Assembly: GCA_902589725.1 (NCBI GenBank)
Contig: CACITU010000006.1
Coordinates: 18,074-82,073 of the forward strand
Direction: 5' to 3'
Origin: an uncultured Pelagibacteraceae bacterium
Lineage (GTDB): Bacteria; Pseudomonadota; Alphaproteobacteria; Pelagibacterales; Pelagibacteraceae
DNA length: 64,000 nucleotides
A program made the position numbers and the translations under genes. How positions within the stretch are numbered: position 1 is the stretch's first letter; every line of letters starts with the position of its first letter. Positions 23,857-33,877 of the stretch are shown here, one piece after another. The notes beneath the pieces were generated by a model. It had not been told where the DNA came from. It ran no database searches and was given only the letters and a program-made list of their open reading frames with translations.

Positions 23857-23867
23857 GTTTTTTTTTA

Positions 23868-24800
23868 ATGAAATTATTATCCGGAAATAGCAATAAACCA
23901 TTAAGCAAGAATATAGCTAAATATCTAAAATCTAAATTAGTCAATTCTAGTATTAGAAATTTTTCTGATGGTGAAATCTACGTGGAAATTAATGAAAATA
24001 TTAGAGGGAATAGTATTTTTTTAATTCAATCTGTTTCATCTCCAGCAAATGATAACCTAATGGAACTACTATTATGTATTGATGCACTCAAAAGATCATC
24101 AGCAAAAAATATTACTGCAGTTATCCCTTACTTTGGTTATGCTAGACAAGATAGAAAAGTTGCTCCAAGAACATCAATATCAGCAAAACTTGTATCGAAT
24201 CTAATTACTAAAGCAGGAGCAGATAGAGTTGTCACTGTTGATTTGCATGCAGGACAAATTCAAGGATTTTTTGATATTCCAGTTGATAACTTATTTGCAA
24301 CACCAATATTTGCAAGACATGTGAAAAAAAAGATAAAAAGTAAAAATCTAATTTGTGTTGCACCAGATGTTGGTGGAACTGAACGAGCAAGAGCGCTAGG
24401 TAAACTTTTAAATGTAGGACTAGCAATTGTAGATAAAAGAAGACCAAAGCCGGGACAATCTCAAGTAATGAATATTATTGGAGATGTGAAAGGAAAAACT
24501 TGTATTCTTGTTGATGATATTATTGATTCAGGTGGAACGATAGTAAATGCAGCTAAAGCTCTTAAAGATCGAGGTGCTAAAGAAGTTTATGTTTACATAA
24601 CTCACGGTGTACTTAGTGGAGAAGCTGTAAATAAAATTAAAAAATCCGTAATTAAAAATTTAGTAATAACTGATACAATTGATAACATGAACAGGGTTAA
24701 AGGTGCTAAAAACATTGAGGTTCTGTCAATTTCTGGTCTTATGGGTGAAGCGATTAAAAGAATATCTAATTCAACTTCAGTATCAGATTTATTCAAATAA
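23868..24800 (+). CDS. prs: Ribose-phosphate pyrophosphokinase
   Basis: Makes PRPP from ribose 5-phosphate and ATP for nucleotide, histidine and tryptophan synthesis. 310 residues, normal class I length. [11 protein letters not shown] near the start, the ATP-site flexible loop [18 protein letters not shown], the metal site [12 protein letters not shown], and the PRPP-binding loop [14 protein letters not shown] are all present. It starts a prs-rplY-pth-ychF block that is widely conserved in bacteria. A run of nine T precedes the ATG in place of a purine-rich ribosome site. Confidence 0.97.
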   Translation: MKLLSGNSNKPLSKNIAKYLKSKLVNSSIRNFSDGEIYVEINENIRGNSIFLIQSVSSPANDNLMELLLCIDALKRSSAKNITAVIPYFGYARQDRKVAPRTSISAKLVSNLITKAGADRVVTVDLHAGQIQGFFDIPVDNLFATPIFARHVKKKIKSKNLICVAPDVGGTERARALGKLLNVGLAIVDKRRPKPGQSQVMNIIGDVKGKTCILVDDIIDSGGTIVNAAKALKDRGAKEVYVYITHGVLSGEAVNKIKKSVIKNLVITDTIDNMNRVKGAKNIEVLSISGLMGEAIKRISNSTSVSDLFK

Positions 24801-24845
24801 ATACCTTGAGTTATTAATGAACTTGAGCTAAAAACCCTTGTTTTT

Positions 24846-25562
24846 ATGAATTCATTAGATGCTAACATCAGAAATACAAAAACTAAAAGTGAGCTTAACT
24901 CACTTAGGGATGAAGGCAATGTGCCTGCAATAATTTATGGTGGTGAAGCTCAAAATGAAAAAATTTCTATATCTAAGAAAATACTTAAATCACTAATTGA
25001 AAAAGAAAATTTTTTATCAAGTATCATAACTTTAAACATTGATGGTAAGGCTCAAAAAGTTCTTCCAAGAGAGATAAAATACGACATTATCTCGGATGAA
25101 CCAATTCATGTAGACTTTTTAAGAATAGTTTCAGGAATAAAAGTAAGAATTGAAGTTCCAGTAAAATTTTTAAATCACGAAAAATCCCCTGGATTAAAAA
25201 GAGGTGGGGTTTTAAACATTGTAAGAAGAAAAGTCGAGCTAAAATGCCCAAGCGAAAAAATTCCTGAAAATCTTGTGATAGATCTAGACGGGGTAGATAT
25301 TGGAGAAAGTTTTAAAATTTCTTCTATAAATCTTGAGGATGATGTTACCCCCACTATTCAAGGAAGAGACTTTGTTATTGCAACGCTAGCAGCTCCAACT
25401 GTTATGAAAGAACCTGAAAAACCTGCTGAAACTGAGGCGGCTGAAGGTGAAGCAGGAGCTGAAGGAGCAGATGCTGCGGCGACAGAAGGTGGAGACAAAC
25501 CAGCCGTTGATGGTGATAAAAAAGAGGGTGAAGATAAAAAACCTGCTGAAGAAAAAAAATAA
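24846..25562 (+). CDS. rplY: 50S ribosomal protein L25, long (CTC/TL5) form
   Basis: Binds 5S rRNA in the large subunit. 238 residues: an N-terminal L25 5S-binding domain (about 1-90, RDEGNVPAIIYGG) and the C-terminal CTC/TL5 beta domain to about residue 185. A final tail of roughly 50 residues is almost wholly Ala, Glu, Gly, Asp, Lys and Pro. The tail is much richer in G+C than the rest of the gene. Starts 45 bases after prs and precedes pth, the usual order. Confidence 0.94.
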   Translation: MNSLDANIRNTKTKSELNSLRDEGNVPAIIYGGEAQNEKISISKKILKSLIEKENFLSSIITLNIDGKAQKVLPREIKYDIISDEPIHVDFLRIVSGIKVRIEVPVKFLNHEKSPGLKRGGVLNIVRRKVELKCPSEKIPENLVIDLDGVDIGESFKISSINLEDDVTPTIQGRDFVIATLAAPTVMKEPEKPAETEAAEGEAGAEGADAAATEGGDKPAVDGDKKEGEDKKPAEEKK

Positions 25563-25603
25563 ATTAATTAAAATTGAATTTTATTCTCCATTATTAATAT
25601 TTT

Positions 25604-26164
25604 ATGCTTTTACTTGTAGGATTAGGTAATCCAACCCCAGATAGTGAAAATAACAGGCACAATATTGGTTTCAAAATTATAGATGCAATAAACAAAAAAT
25701 TTGGACTTTCAAAACAAAAACCGAAATTTAAAGGATTGCTCACCACGGGGAATGTAGGAGACCAAAAAGTATATGCTATAAAACCTTTGACCTTTATGAA
25801 TAATTCTGGAATTTGTATTAGAGAATTAATTGAATATTTCAAAATAGATGCTGAAGATGTAATTGTTTTTCATGATGACTTGGATGTTGAGTTTGGAAAA
25901 ATAAAAGCAAAATTTGGAGGATCTGACGCAGGGCATAACGGTGTTGCATCTATAGATAAATTCATTGGTAAAGACTATTCAAGAGTACGAATAGGAATTG
26001 GTAAACCAAAAGATAAAATGGAAGTAAGTGATTTTGTTCTTCAAAATTTTGATGAGGATGAAATGCTTGGATTGGAAAAAATTACAAATAATATAACAGA
26101 CTCTATCTCAATACTTATTAACAAAAAATTAGATTTATTCTCTAGCACAGTAAATAATAAATAA
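25604..26164 (+). CDS. pth: Peptidyl-tRNA hydrolase
   Basis: Recycles peptidyl-tRNA dropped from ribosomes. 186 residues with LLVGLGNPTPDSENNRHNIGF containing catalytic His19, Asn in TFMNNSG, and the signature VFHDDLDVEFGKIKAKFGGSDAGHNG split across a conserved Asp and Asn. Its stop shares one base with the ychF ATG (TAATG), which suggests coupled translation. Confidence 0.96.
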   Translation: MLLLVGLGNPTPDSENNRHNIGFKIIDAINKKFGLSKQKPKFKGLLTTGNVGDQKVYAIKPLTFMNNSGICIRELIEYFKIDAEDVIVFHDDLDVEFGKIKAKFGGSDAGHNGVASIDKFIGKDYSRVRIGIGKPKDKMEVSDFVLQNFDEDEMLGLEKITNNITDSISILINKKLDLFSSTVNNK

Positions 26165-27237
26165 TGAGTTTTAAATGTGGAATTGTTGGTTTGCCTAATG
26201 TGGGTAAATCTACACTATTCAATGCTCTTACAAACTCAAGTAAGGCTCAAGCTGCAAATTTTCCATTTTGCACTATAGATCCCAATGTGGGAGTAGTCCC
26301 TGTTCCAGATGAAAGATTAAGTAAATTATCGGAAGTTTCAAAATCCAAAAAAACAATAAATACAACTATCTCATTTGTAGATATAGCTGGTCTTGTGAAA
26401 GGTGCATCTAAAGGTGAAGGATTAGGCAACAAATTTCTATCCCATATTAGAGAAGTTGATGCGGTTATTCATATGATTAGATGCTTTGACTCAGATGATA
26501 TTCAAAATGTTAATCCTAATGTTGACCCTATAAGAGATCTTGAGATCATTGAAACAGAGATGATGCTAGCTGACCTGGAGTCTATTCAAAAAAGATTAGA
26601 GAAAAATAACAAGAAAAATGTTGAAGAGGATCAGCTGAAGATTTTAGAAATTGCTTTAGACTGTATCAATAATGAAAAAGATATATCAATTTTAAAAACT
26701 CAATTTAATACAAAACGGCTTAATCAAAGTGGTCTTTTATCAATAAAACCAAAAATTTTTGTTTGTAATGTAGATGAGCAAAGCTTACAGGATGGAAATA
26801 AATATACTAAAAACTTTATTGAAAAATTTGGAAATGATAACACTCTGATTATTTCTGCAGACATAGAAAATCAAATAAATGAATTAGCAACAAATGAAAA
26901 AAAAAATTATATGGATATGATTGGTTTAAAAGATACAGGTCTAAGTATGTTAATTCAGAAGGGCTATAAAATATTAGAACTTGATACGTATTTTACCTCT
27001 GGACCTGAGGAAACAAGGGCTTGGACTATACAAAAAAATTGTACAGCACCTAAAGCTGCAGGAGAAATTCATACTGATTTTGAAAAAGGTTTCATCAGAG
27101 CAGAAACTATATCTTATGAAGATTTCGTAGCTAATAATGGATGGGTAAATTCCAAAGCTAATGGAAAAATGAGATTAGAAGGTAAAGATTATATTGTGAA
27201 AGATGGAGACGTATTAAACTTCAGATTCAACACGTGA
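26164..27237 (+). CDS. ychF: Obg-family ATPase YchF
   Basis: Translation-associated P-loop protein of the OLA1/YchF family that prefers ATP. 357 residues. Walker A is GLPNVGKST at 9-17, Walker B region VDIAGLVKGASKGEGLGN, and VCNVDEQ stands in place of the GTPase NKxD, consistent with ATP use. The C-terminal TGS domain includes IHTDFEKGFIRAETI. It closes the prs block and its last 24 bases overlap the cytochrome c1 gene on the other strand. Confidence 0.95.
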   Translation: MSFKCGIVGLPNVGKSTLFNALTNSSKAQAANFPFCTIDPNVGVVPVPDERLSKLSEVSKSKKTINTTISFVDIAGLVKGASKGEGLGNKFLSHIREVDAVIHMIRCFDSDDIQNVNPNVDPIRDLEIIETEMMLADLESIQKRLEKNNKKNVEEDQLKILEIALDCINNEKDISILKTQFNTKRLNQSGLLSIKPKIFVCNVDEQSLQDGNKYTKNFIEKFGNDNTLIISADIENQINELATNEKKNYMDMIGLKDTGLSMLIQKGYKILELDTYFTSGPEETRAWTIQKNCTAPKAAGEIHTDFEKGFIRAETISYEDFVANNGWVNSKANGKMRLEGKDYIVKDGDVLNFRFNT

Positions 27238-27993
27238 CCAGATTTTTTTCATACTAAAGTAAACTAGAACAGTAAGTATGATCAAATAAACAATCGCTTT
27301 AAAGCCCATCTGATGTCGAGCTTCTAAATGGGGTTCAGCAGACCACATTAAAAACGTTGTTACATCCTTTGACATCTGCTCCAATGTGGCACTAGTACCA
27401 TCTCCATACTCTACTAATCCATCTGATAATGGTGCAGCCATTCTTATTTTATTTCCATACATATATTTATTGTAATAAACTCCATCGTCTAAAGATACAT
27501 TGCTAGGAGCTTCTTCATATCCTTGTAATAAAGAATAGATATAGTCAACACCACCACCTCTAGCTTTAACCAAAACAGACATATCAGGAGGATACGCACC
27601 ACCATTTGCGGCTTGGGCAGCTTTTACGTTATCATACGGCATAACAAATTTGTCAGATAATTTACCTGGCCTTGTAAACATTTCACCATCAGAATTTGGC
27701 CCATCAGTTACCTCAAATGAGGCTGCTATAGCTTTGGCTTGAGCTTCTGAGAATTCTGGCCCGCCTGGCTCAGCTAAATTTCTATAACTTAAATATTTCA
27801 TTGAATGACAAGAGGCACATACTTCAGTATAAACTTGATAACCTCTTTGAAGAGAAGCTCTATCAAATTTTCCAAATAAACCCTTAAAACTCCAATCAGT
27901 TTTTAGATATTCTACTTTTTCAGCAGCAAATGAATATGAATTTGAAGCGATAATTAATATAATTATAGAAAATAATTTAAATAAATTTTTCAC
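27214..27993 (-). CDS. petC: Cytochrome c1 of the bc1 complex
   Basis: Heme-c subunit of ubiquinol-cytochrome c reductase. 259 residues: signal peptide (about 1-23), heme site CASCH with Cys59, Cys62 and His63, and a single C-terminal membrane anchor (IVYLIILTVLVYFSMKKIW). The sixth-ligand Met lies in the IRMAAPLSDGLVEYGDG region. Third gene of the Rieske-cytb-c1 operon, starting one base after the cytochrome b stop. Confidence 0.95.
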   Translation of the reverse strand: MKNLFKLFSIIILIIASNSYSFAAEKVEYLKTDWSFKGLFGKFDRASLQRGYQVYTEVCASCHSMKYLSYRNLAEPGGPEFSEAQAKAIAASFEVTDGPNSDGEMFTRPGKLSDKFVMPYDNVKAAQAANGGAYPPDMSVLVKARGGGVDYIYSLLQGYEEAPSNVSLDDGVYYNKYMYGNKIRMAAPLSDGLVEYGDGTSATLEQMSKDVTTFLMWSAEPHLEARHQMGFKAIVYLIILTVLVYFSMKKIWSRVESEV

Positions 27994-27994
27994 C

Positions 27995-29257
27995 CTATTC
28001 TATTTTACTTTCTTTATTTCTGGCAGCAGCTAAATTTGGTGAACCACCGAGAACAGGTTCAGTAATACTTAAAGGTACTGGTAAAGTTTTTTCTTTAAAC
28101 CCTAAAACGGGAAGAATAACCAAAAAATGTAAAAAGTAATAAGCCGTAGCAACTCGTGCTATCAACAAATAAAGTCCTTCAGCTGGCATCGCACCCACAT
28201 AACCGAGTATCAAAACATCTGCAACTAGTATCCAGTAAAATTGTTTATATAAAGGCCTAAATACTGCTGATCTTATTTTTGATGTATCCAACCAAGGCAA
28301 AACTGCTAAGATTAATATTGCTGATAACATTGCTACAACTCCAAGCAGTTTATCAGGAACTGATCTTAAAATTGCATAAAATGGTAATAGATACCATTCA
28401 GGAACAATATGAGCTGGAGTTACCATCGGGTTTGCTTCTATGTAATTATCTGCATGTCCCAAGATGTTTGGTGCATAAAACACAAAGAAAGCAAATACAA
28501 TCATGAACATTAATAGAGCAAAACCATCTTTAATAACAATATAAGGATGGAATGGGACTGTATCTTTTGACGGTTTTTTTATGTCAATACCCACAGGATT
28601 GTTATTTCCAGGTACATGCAAAGCCCATATATGCAAAACCACTAGTCCTAAAATTAAAAATGGTATCAAATAGTGTAATGTAAAAAATCTTGTTAAAGTC
28701 GGATTATCAACTGAATAACCACCCCATAACCAAGTAACTATTCCCTCCCCTACAAGAGGAATAGCGCTAAATAAGTTTGTGATTACTGTAGCGCCCCAAA
28801 AACTCATTTGACCCCAAGGCAAAACATAGCCCATAAAAGCTGCTGCCATCATTAATAAATAAATTATTATCCCTAAAATCCATATTATTTCTCTAGGAGA
28901 CTTATAGGATCCATAAAATAAAGATCTAAATATATGAATATACACCGCTAGGAAAAACATTGATGCGCCGTTTGCATGAATATATCTAATTAACCAACCA
29001 TAGTTAACATCACGCATAATATGCTCCACACTTTCGAAAGCCATATCTGCATGAGCAATATAATGCATTGCAAGTGTTAGCCCTGTTACAATTTGAGTAA
29101 TTAAACAAAATGTTAAAATTCCACCAAACGTCCACCAATAATTTAAATTTTTTGGAGTTGGATAATCTGTCAAATGATTTGCCAAAGTTAAAAGTGGTAA
29201 TCGGTCATTAAACCACTGCCCTACTTTTGATTTTGGTCTATAATCGTGGTCACTCAT
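27995..29257 (-). CDS. petB: Cytochrome b of the bc1 complex
   Basis: 420-residue membrane subunit carrying two b hemes and the quinol oxidation and reduction sites. Heme ligands sit in [30 protein letters not shown], and the paired His of [21 protein letters not shown]. The quinol site PEWY motif is in [15 protein letters not shown]. Eight membrane segments fit a full-length b subunit rather than split b6/subunit IV. Lies between Rieske and c1 genes, 8 and 1 bases away. Confidence 0.97.
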   Translation of the reverse strand: MSDHDYRPKSKVGQWFNDRLPLLTLANHLTDYPTPKNLNYWWTFGGILTFCLITQIVTGLTLAMHYIAHADMAFESVEHIMRDVNYGWLIRYIHANGASMFFLAVYIHIFRSLFYGSYKSPREIIWILGIIIYLLMMAAAFMGYVLPWGQMSFWGATVITNLFSAIPLVGEGIVTWLWGGYSVDNPTLTRFFTLHYLIPFLILGLVVLHIWALHVPGNNNPVGIDIKKPSKDTVPFHPYIVIKDGFALLMFMIVFAFFVFYAPNILGHADNYIEANPMVTPAHIVPEWYLLPFYAILRSVPDKLLGVVAMLSAILILAVLPWLDTSKIRSAVFRPLYKQFYWILVADVLILGYVGAMPAEGLYLLIARVATAYYFLHFLVILPVLGFKEKTLPVPLSITEPVLGGSPNLAAARNKESKIE

Positions 29258-29265
29258 TTTTTTCT

Positions 29266-29775
29266 TTATCCAATTTTAATTGTGTTTGCATTAACAAATT
29301 CATATTTGGGTACTTCCATATTCCAAGGGGCTGGTCCTTTTCTTATTCTTCCAGAGGTATCATAGTGTGATCCATGACATGGACAGAACCACCCGTTATA
29401 ATCTCCTTTGTCATTTAATGGCACACATCCTAAATGTGTGCAAACACCTAACATAACAAGCCACTCTGGATTTTTTGCTCTATCTTCATCTTTCTCAGGA
29501 TGAATTAAATCCTCCATCTTTACAGATCTTGCCTCATCAATTTCTTCTTGCGTTCTTCTTCTAATAAAAACTGGCTTACCTCTCCACAAAACAGTTAAAG
29601 TATTTCCTGGTGTTAGTGAACTTACATCTACCTCGGTGCTAGCTAATGCCTTAACTGAAGCATCTGGGTTCATTTGATCAATCATTGGCCACACCACTGC
29701 AGCAGCTCCAACAGCACCCACAGCTGTAGTAGCTGTAAATAAAAAATCTCTTCTTTTTGTTTTTTTTTCAGACAC
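29266..29775 (-). CDS. petA: Rieske iron-sulfur subunit of the bc1 complex
   Basis: 169 residues. The [2Fe-2S] ligands are Cys112 and His114 (CTHLGC) and Cys131 and His134 (CPCHGSHYD), with Cys117-Cys133 as the expected disulfide. An N-terminal KRRDFLF followed by a hydrophobic stretch is a Tat signal-anchor. First gene of the bc1 operon; a promoter-like pair lies just upstream at 29792-29819. Confidence 0.96.
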   Translation of the reverse strand: MSEKKTKRRDFLFTATTAVGAVGAAAVVWPMIDQMNPDASVKALASTEVDVSSLTPGNTLTVLWRGKPVFIRRRTQEEIDEARSVKMEDLIHPEKDEDRAKNPEWLVMLGVCTHLGCVPLNDKGDYNGWFCPCHGSHYDTSGRIRKGPAPWNMEVPKYEFVNANTIKIG

Positions 29776-29791
29776 TTAAAGTAGCTTTTGT

Positions 29792-29819
29792 TATTATCTC
29801 TTTTTGATTAAAATAGTTA
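29792..29819 (-). promoter_or_regulatory. Candidate promoter of the petABC operon
   Basis: On the minus strand TTAACT (29814-29819) and GATAAT (29792-29797) are separated by 16 bases, a fair sigma-70-like pair placed 17 bases before the petA start. The match is by eye, in A+T-rich DNA where chance matches are common. Confidence 0.3.
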
Positions 29820-29831
29820 ATATACGAATTC

Positions 29832-29837
29832 ATATAA
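29832..29837 (+). promoter_or_regulatory. Possible -10 element for trmL-hemF-greA
   Basis: TATAAT lies 29 bases before the trmL ATG at a plausible distance for a short leader. No -35 with correct spacing accompanies it (the nearest TTGATT is 23 bases away), so support is weak. Confidence 0.2.
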
Positions 29838-29866
29838 TATAAAATAATTATTTTACTACTGAAAGA

Positions 29867-30340
29867 ATGACACATAATTCAACAATTTTAGGACCCAAAA
29901 TAGCGTTGTATGAACCTGATATACCTCAGAATACTGCTGCAATCATTAGAACTTGTGCATGTTTAGGCGCTAAATTAGAAATAATTGAACCTTGTGGCTT
30001 TTTATTATCTGACAAACGCTTTAAAAGAGTGGTTATGGACTATATGGACCATATTCAAATAGAGTTCTATCAAAGTTCAGAAAAATTTTTTGAGGCAAAA
30101 AAGAAACAGAGAATCGTATTGATGACAACTAAGGGTTCAATAAATTATACTAAATTTAAATTTAAGGCTGATGATACTATTTTATTTGGAAGAGAAAGTG
30201 CTGGTGTACCTGAAAGAGTTCATAAAATAATTAAAAATCGTTTAAAAATACCAATGAATGACCAAATAAGATCTCTTAATATTGCATCATCTGTTGCCAT
30301 CGTTTTAGCAGAAAGTTTGCGTCAAATAAAATTAATATAA
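29867..30340 (+). CDS. trmL: tRNA (cytidine/uridine-34 2'-O)-methyltransferase
   Basis: 157-residue SPOUT methyltransferase modifying the wobble base of tRNA-Leu isoacceptors. The SPOUT knot motifs are visible: YEPDIPQNTAAIIRTCACLG at the start, ILFGRESAGVPE, and RSLNIASSVAIVLAESLRQ at the end. Length is that of single-domain TrmL. It is followed within two bases by hemF and diverges from the bc1 operon. Confidence 0.92.
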   Translation: MTHNSTILGPKIALYEPDIPQNTAAIIRTCACLGAKLEIIEPCGFLLSDKRFKRVVMDYMDHIQIEFYQSSEKFFEAKKKQRIVLMTTKGSINYTKFKFKADDTILFGRESAGVPERVHKIIKNRLKIPMNDQIRSLNIASSVAIVLAESLRQIKLI

Positions 30341-30341
30341 A

Positions 30342-31169
30342 ATGGATATTTCAATCAAAAAAGACTTAACAAGTAATTGGTTTAAACTATTACAAAATGC
30401 AATATGCGATGATATTTTAAAAATTGAAAAAAACAAAATAAATTTTCAATCAACTTCTTGGAATAGAAGCAGTAAAAAAGATGAGGGAGGTGGTGAATAT
30501 AGAATTCTTAAAAATGGAAAAATTTTTGAAAAAGTAGGAGTAAATTTTTCAAAAGTTTATGGAAAATTTCCTAAGCAATTTCAAAAAAATATACCAGGCG
30601 CAAGTAAGGATCCTAAATTTTGGGCATCAGGAATATCAATAGTTATGCATATGCAAAATCCCCATATTCCTGCAATGCATTTTAATACCAGATTTATTTG
30701 TACAACAAAAAATTGGTTTGGTGGAGGTATGGATGTAACCCCAGCAATAAAAGATGAAAAAGAGAAGAAAAACTTTCATAAAATATTAAAAGCAATGTGC
30801 GATAGACATAATAAAAATTATTATAAAAAGTATAAAAAATGGTGTGATGAATACTTTTATCTACCTCATAGAAAAGAAGCAAGAGGTATAGGCGGAATAT
30901 TTTTTGACTATAAAAATGATAATTTTGAAAAAGACTTTAAATTTGTAAGGGATGTTGGTGTTACATTTCAAATACTATTTAATGAAGTGATTAAAAAGAA
31001 AATAAAAAGAAAATGGACTTTAAAAGATAAAGAGTTTCAGTATATTAAAAGAGGTCGATACGCAGAATTTAATTTACTCTATGATCGAGGTACGAAATTT
31101 GGGCTACAAACCGGTGGTAATGTTGAGGGAATTTTAATGTCATTACCTCCAATTGCAAAATGGAAATAA
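30342..31169 (+). CDS. hemF: Oxygen-dependent coproporphyrinogen III oxidase
   Basis: Decarboxylates coproporphyrinogen III to protoporphyrinogen IX with O2 in heme synthesis. 275 residues. Family signatures: [27 protein letters not shown], and the C-terminal [18 protein letters not shown]. It is the aerobic enzyme, in keeping with the two heme-rich respiratory complexes encoded nearby. Heme a synthesis (ctaB) lies at 56.8 kb. Confidence 0.96.
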   Translation: MDISIKKDLTSNWFKLLQNAICDDILKIEKNKINFQSTSWNRSSKKDEGGGEYRILKNGKIFEKVGVNFSKVYGKFPKQFQKNIPGASKDPKFWASGISIVMHMQNPHIPAMHFNTRFICTTKNWFGGGMDVTPAIKDEKEKKNFHKILKAMCDRHNKNYYKKYKKWCDEYFYLPHRKEARGIGGIFFDYKNDNFEKDFKFVRDVGVTFQILFNEVIKKKIKRKWTLKDKEFQYIKRGRYAEFNLLYDRGTKFGLQTGGNVEGILMSLPPIAKWK

Positions 31170-31173
31170 AAAA

Positions 31174-31650
31174 ATGGATAAAGAGCCAATAACATTAAAT
31201 GGATTAAATAAACTCAAAGAAGAATTAGTTTTTCTAAAAGAAAAAAAAAGGCCTGAAATTGTAGCTGCAATTGCTGAAGCAAGATCTCATGGAGACCTTA
31301 AAGAAAATGCTGAGTATCATGCAGCTAAAGAAGAGCAGTCTCATAATGAAGGAAGAATTACAGAAATTAACGACATTATTGCAAGAGCAAATGTAATTGA
31401 TGTTACAAAACTAACTAATGAAGGAAAAGTAATTTTTGGATCAACAGTTTATTTAGAAGATTTAGATAGTGGTGAAAAAATTAATTATAAAATTGTTGGG
31501 AGAGATGAGGCGGATTTAAAACAAAAACTAATTTTCTTTCAATCACCAATTGGCAAAGGTTTAATTGGAAAAAATAAAAGTGATTTAGTTGAAATAAATA
31601 CACCCTCTGGTGTAAAAAATTTTGAAATTAAAGACGTAAAATATATTTAA
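31174..31650 (+). CDS. greA: Transcription elongation factor GreA
   Basis: Rescues backtracked RNA polymerase by stimulating transcript cleavage. 158 residues from the ATG at 31174, four bases after the hemF stop; a TTG form at 31153 is unlikely. The coiled-coil tip carries the acidic pair in [19 protein letters not shown], and the C-terminal FKBP-like domain includes [10 protein letters not shown]. Convergent with cca, stops overlapping by four bases. Confidence 0.96.
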   Translation: MDKEPITLNGLNKLKEELVFLKEKKRPEIVAAIAEARSHGDLKENAEYHAAKEEQSHNEGRITEINDIIARANVIDVTKLTNEGKVIFGSTVYLEDLDSGEKINYKIVGRDEADLKQKLIFFQSPIGKGLIGKNKSDLVEINTPSGVKNFEIKDVKYI

Positions 31651-32921
31651 CTTTTTACTATTTGTTGTACTTGCTTATCTGAAATTTGAAATCCGTTTTG
31701 AACCCAAGTTTCTTCGATTCTTTTTAATTTATTACCTAAAGTTTTGCCCTCAGGAATTTTAAATTTTGACATTAATAAATCAGCCCCAATTGGCATAGTC
31801 GGAGTTACTTTATCTTTATAAGTATCTAATAGTTTGATTAGTTTTTTCTCTACTTTGTTTGAGGTAAAAATTTTAAAATTAATTATATCTATTACAGCCT
31901 GTCGCCCATTAAAATAAAAAAATTTATTCAAAGTTTTCTCTGTAAAGTTATTAAGAGTTACTTTTTCTCTATAAAAAAGATCTATTAATTTTAGTCTTTT
32001 TTGATCTTTTTTAGATATTTTAAATTTATAAAGAAAATAATCAGCATTATCAGTCCCATCAATCACTAAAAGCGCAATTAAGAATATAAAGTCAATTTTT
32101 AAAAAATTCTCTGCAGCATAAGAATTGTATTTTTTAAAATTTTTAATATTCTTTAATTGTGGGAAAATTATTTCTATTAGCTCTAAACTTTCTTTATCTT
32201 TAAACAATTTTAAAAATCCATTTGAACTCGTTATTTTTTTTAGTTCATCTATTAACCTTTCGGAAGATATGTTTGAAATTCCATCAATATTTTTTTTTAT
32301 ATTTTTTATTATTTCTGACTGATGATTATGATTTGAGTAATTTAAATAAAATCTTAAATACCTTAAAATACGTAAATAATCCTCTTGAATTCTTTTTTCA
32401 ACATTACCAATAAAATTAATATAACCATCCTCCAAATCTTTTTTACCATTAAATGGATCAAATAAATTACCATCGCTGTCCGCATAAATTGAATTGATAG
32501 TAAAATCCCTTCTTGAAGCATCTTCCTTCCAATCTAAAGAGAATTCTACTTCAGCATGTCTTCCATCAGTTGAAACGTCCTTCCTTAAAGAGGTAATTTC
32601 ATATTTATATTCGTCAACTATTGCAGTTATAGTCCCGTGTTCAATTCCTGTTTCGTAATAACTTATTTGTTTGTTTTTAAGAGCCTCACTCACTTCCAGA
32701 GGTGTTAAATTTGTTGCTAGGTCAATATCATCAACATTTTCTTTTTTTATCACTTTTCTTACACATCCACCCACGTATCTAATTTCACTTGTTTCTGAAA
32801 AATTATTAATTGCCTCAAAAATTTTTTTTACAGGTGTTGTTAAAGTAATTTCTTTTAAATTTTGACTGACATAATCAAGATTTTTTGATCGGGAAAAAAA
32901 TTTATCTAAAAAATTTTTCAT
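31647..32921 (-). CDS. cca: CCA tRNA nucleotidyltransferase / poly(A) polymerase family
   Basis: Class II nucleotidyltransferase that builds or repairs tRNA 3' CCA ends. 424 residues; GGCVR at 51-55, metal-binding Asp65/Asp67 in DDIDLATN, and [12 protein letters not shown] near residue 135. The RRD motif and following RILRYLRF are shared by CCA-adding and poly(A) enzymes, and the alphaproteobacterial form is usually the CCA enzyme. The only ATG near the front, at 32919-32921, lies three bases after the CCA end of tRNA-Gln on the same strand. No separate ribosome site fits between them. Confidence 0.88.
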   Translation of the reverse strand: MKNFLDKFFSRSKNLDYVSQNLKEITLTTPVKKIFEAINNFSETSEIRYVGGCVRKVIKKENVDDIDLATNLTPLEVSEALKNKQISYYETGIEHGTITAIVDEYKYEITSLRKDVSTDGRHAEVEFSLDWKEDASRRDFTINSIYADSDGNLFDPFNGKKDLEDGYINFIGNVEKRIQEDYLRILRYLRFYLNYSNHNHQSEIIKNIKKNIDGISNISSERLIDELKKITSSNGFLKLFKDKESLELIEIIFPQLKNIKNFKKYNSYAAENFLKIDFIFLIALLVIDGTDNADYFLYKFKISKKDQKRLKLIDLFYREKVTLNNFTEKTLNKFFYFNGRQAVIDIINFKIFTSNKVEKKLIKLLDTYKDKVTPTMPIGADLLMSKFKIPEGKTLGNKLKRIEETWVQNGFQISDKQVQQIVKS

Positions 32922-32924
32922 AAA

Positions 32925-32998
32925 TGGCTGGGGCGCTAGGATTCGAACCTAGGATGCAGGTACCAAAAACCCGTGCCTTACCGCTTGGCTACGCCCCA
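32925..32998 (-). tRNA. tRNA-Gln (anticodon TTG), CCA encoded
   Basis: Folds by eye into a full cloverleaf: acceptor TGGGGCG with CGCCCCA, D-arm GCC-AAGCGGTAA-GGC, anticodon stem CGGGT/ACCTG with loop TTTTGGT (anticodon TTG), T-arm CTAGG-TTCGAAT-CCTAG, discriminator G, and CCA in the DNA. The leading T pairing with A is usual for tRNA-Gln. It lies 33 bases after ispE and 3 bases before the cca start codon, all on the minus strand, so co-transcription is likely. Confidence 0.96.
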
Positions 32999-33031
32999 AT
33001 ACTAGCTTCCTATAACATAAAAATATAAAAT

Positions 33032-33877
33032 TCATATAGTTTTTGCTGTAACACACCAATAATTTTTAAATTTTATTTCAAATTTAGCTTTTGCCAACTT
33101 ACAACTCTTTAATGAATTATAATAGGCAACAATTGTAGATCCAGAACCAGACATTCTTACGAATAATGGATTATTAATATTTTCTAATAAGAACTTTATT
33201 TTTTTTAATTTTGGGTATTTTTTAAGTGCTATTTTTTCAAGAGAATTTTGTTGGGCAACTAAATACTTTGGGCCAAACATCTTTTTTTTAGGTTTGCTGT
33301 ATTTTGGTTTCGTATATTGTCTCACAGAAGAGTATATTTCTTTGGTAGAACAACCGAAATTGGGCTTTACCAATATAGTGTAATATTTGGGAGTATCTTT
33401 AATTCTTTTTATTCTCCCACTTGATGACAGCACACAACTAGATCCAATGGTGCCTAAAATAACATCAGAGCCAACTAAATCACAAATACTTCGAATTTTT
33501 TTATGATTAAGATTAATAATTTTTTTTTTTATCAAATAATTAAATATACTAGCTGCATTCATTGATCCCCCACCCAACCCAGCTTTATGAGGAATTACTT
33601 TCTTTATTTTAACTTTGAATTTTTTATTATTAAGTAAATTTTGTTTATCTAGGATTTCAAATAATTTTTGAACACTGTTTTTTTTTCCAATATTTTTTGA
33701 AAACTTTCCATAAAAAGAAATAAGATGTTTTTTTCCGTTATGCTGATTTATTAAAATTACATCGTGCAGATCTATGAAACTAATTATACTTTCAATTTTA
33801 TGTAAAACTCTTTTTTTTCCTGTGATATTTAATGCTAAATTTAACTTTGCATTAGATTTAATTTTATTTATTTTCAT
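33032..33877 (-). CDS. ispE: 4-diphosphocytidyl-2-C-methyl-D-erythritol kinase
   Basis: GHMP kinase of the MEP isoprenoid pathway. 281 residues; the ATP loop PHKAGLGGGSMNAASI lies near residue 92, the start carries SNAKLNLALNITGKK, and the C-terminal RMSGSGSTIVAYY is the third GHMP motif. It begins immediately after the stop of the TPR gene, a common alphaproteobacterial pair. IspH of the same pathway is encoded at 50.5 kb. Confidence 0.94.
   Translation of the reverse strand: MKINKIKSNAKLNLALNITGKKRVLHKIESIISFIDLHDVILINQHNGKKHLISFYGKFSKNIGKKNSVQKLFEILDKQNLLNNKKFKVKIKKVIPHKAGLGGGSMNAASIFNYLIKKKIINLNHKKIRSICDLVGSDVILGTIGSSCVLSSSGRIKRIKDTPKYYTILVKPNFGCSTKEIYSSVRQYTKPKYSKPKKKMFGPKYLVAQQNSLEKIALKKYPKLKKIKFLLENINNPLFVRMSGSGSTIVAYYNSLKSCKLAKAKFEIKFKNYWCVTAKTI

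Noticed and set aside
23858..23866. Run of T before prs as a terminator of pgeF
   Set aside because: No hairpin precedes it, and the genes are in one direction with an 11-base gap.
24805..24827. CTTGAG repeated 17 bases apart between prs and rplY
   Set aside because: Two copies of a six-base word are within chance and the implied -10 is poor.
25447..25629. 60-codon ORF overlapping the rplY tail
   Set aside because: It is a shifted frame of the low-complexity tail, rich in Lys and Gln, and runs into pth.
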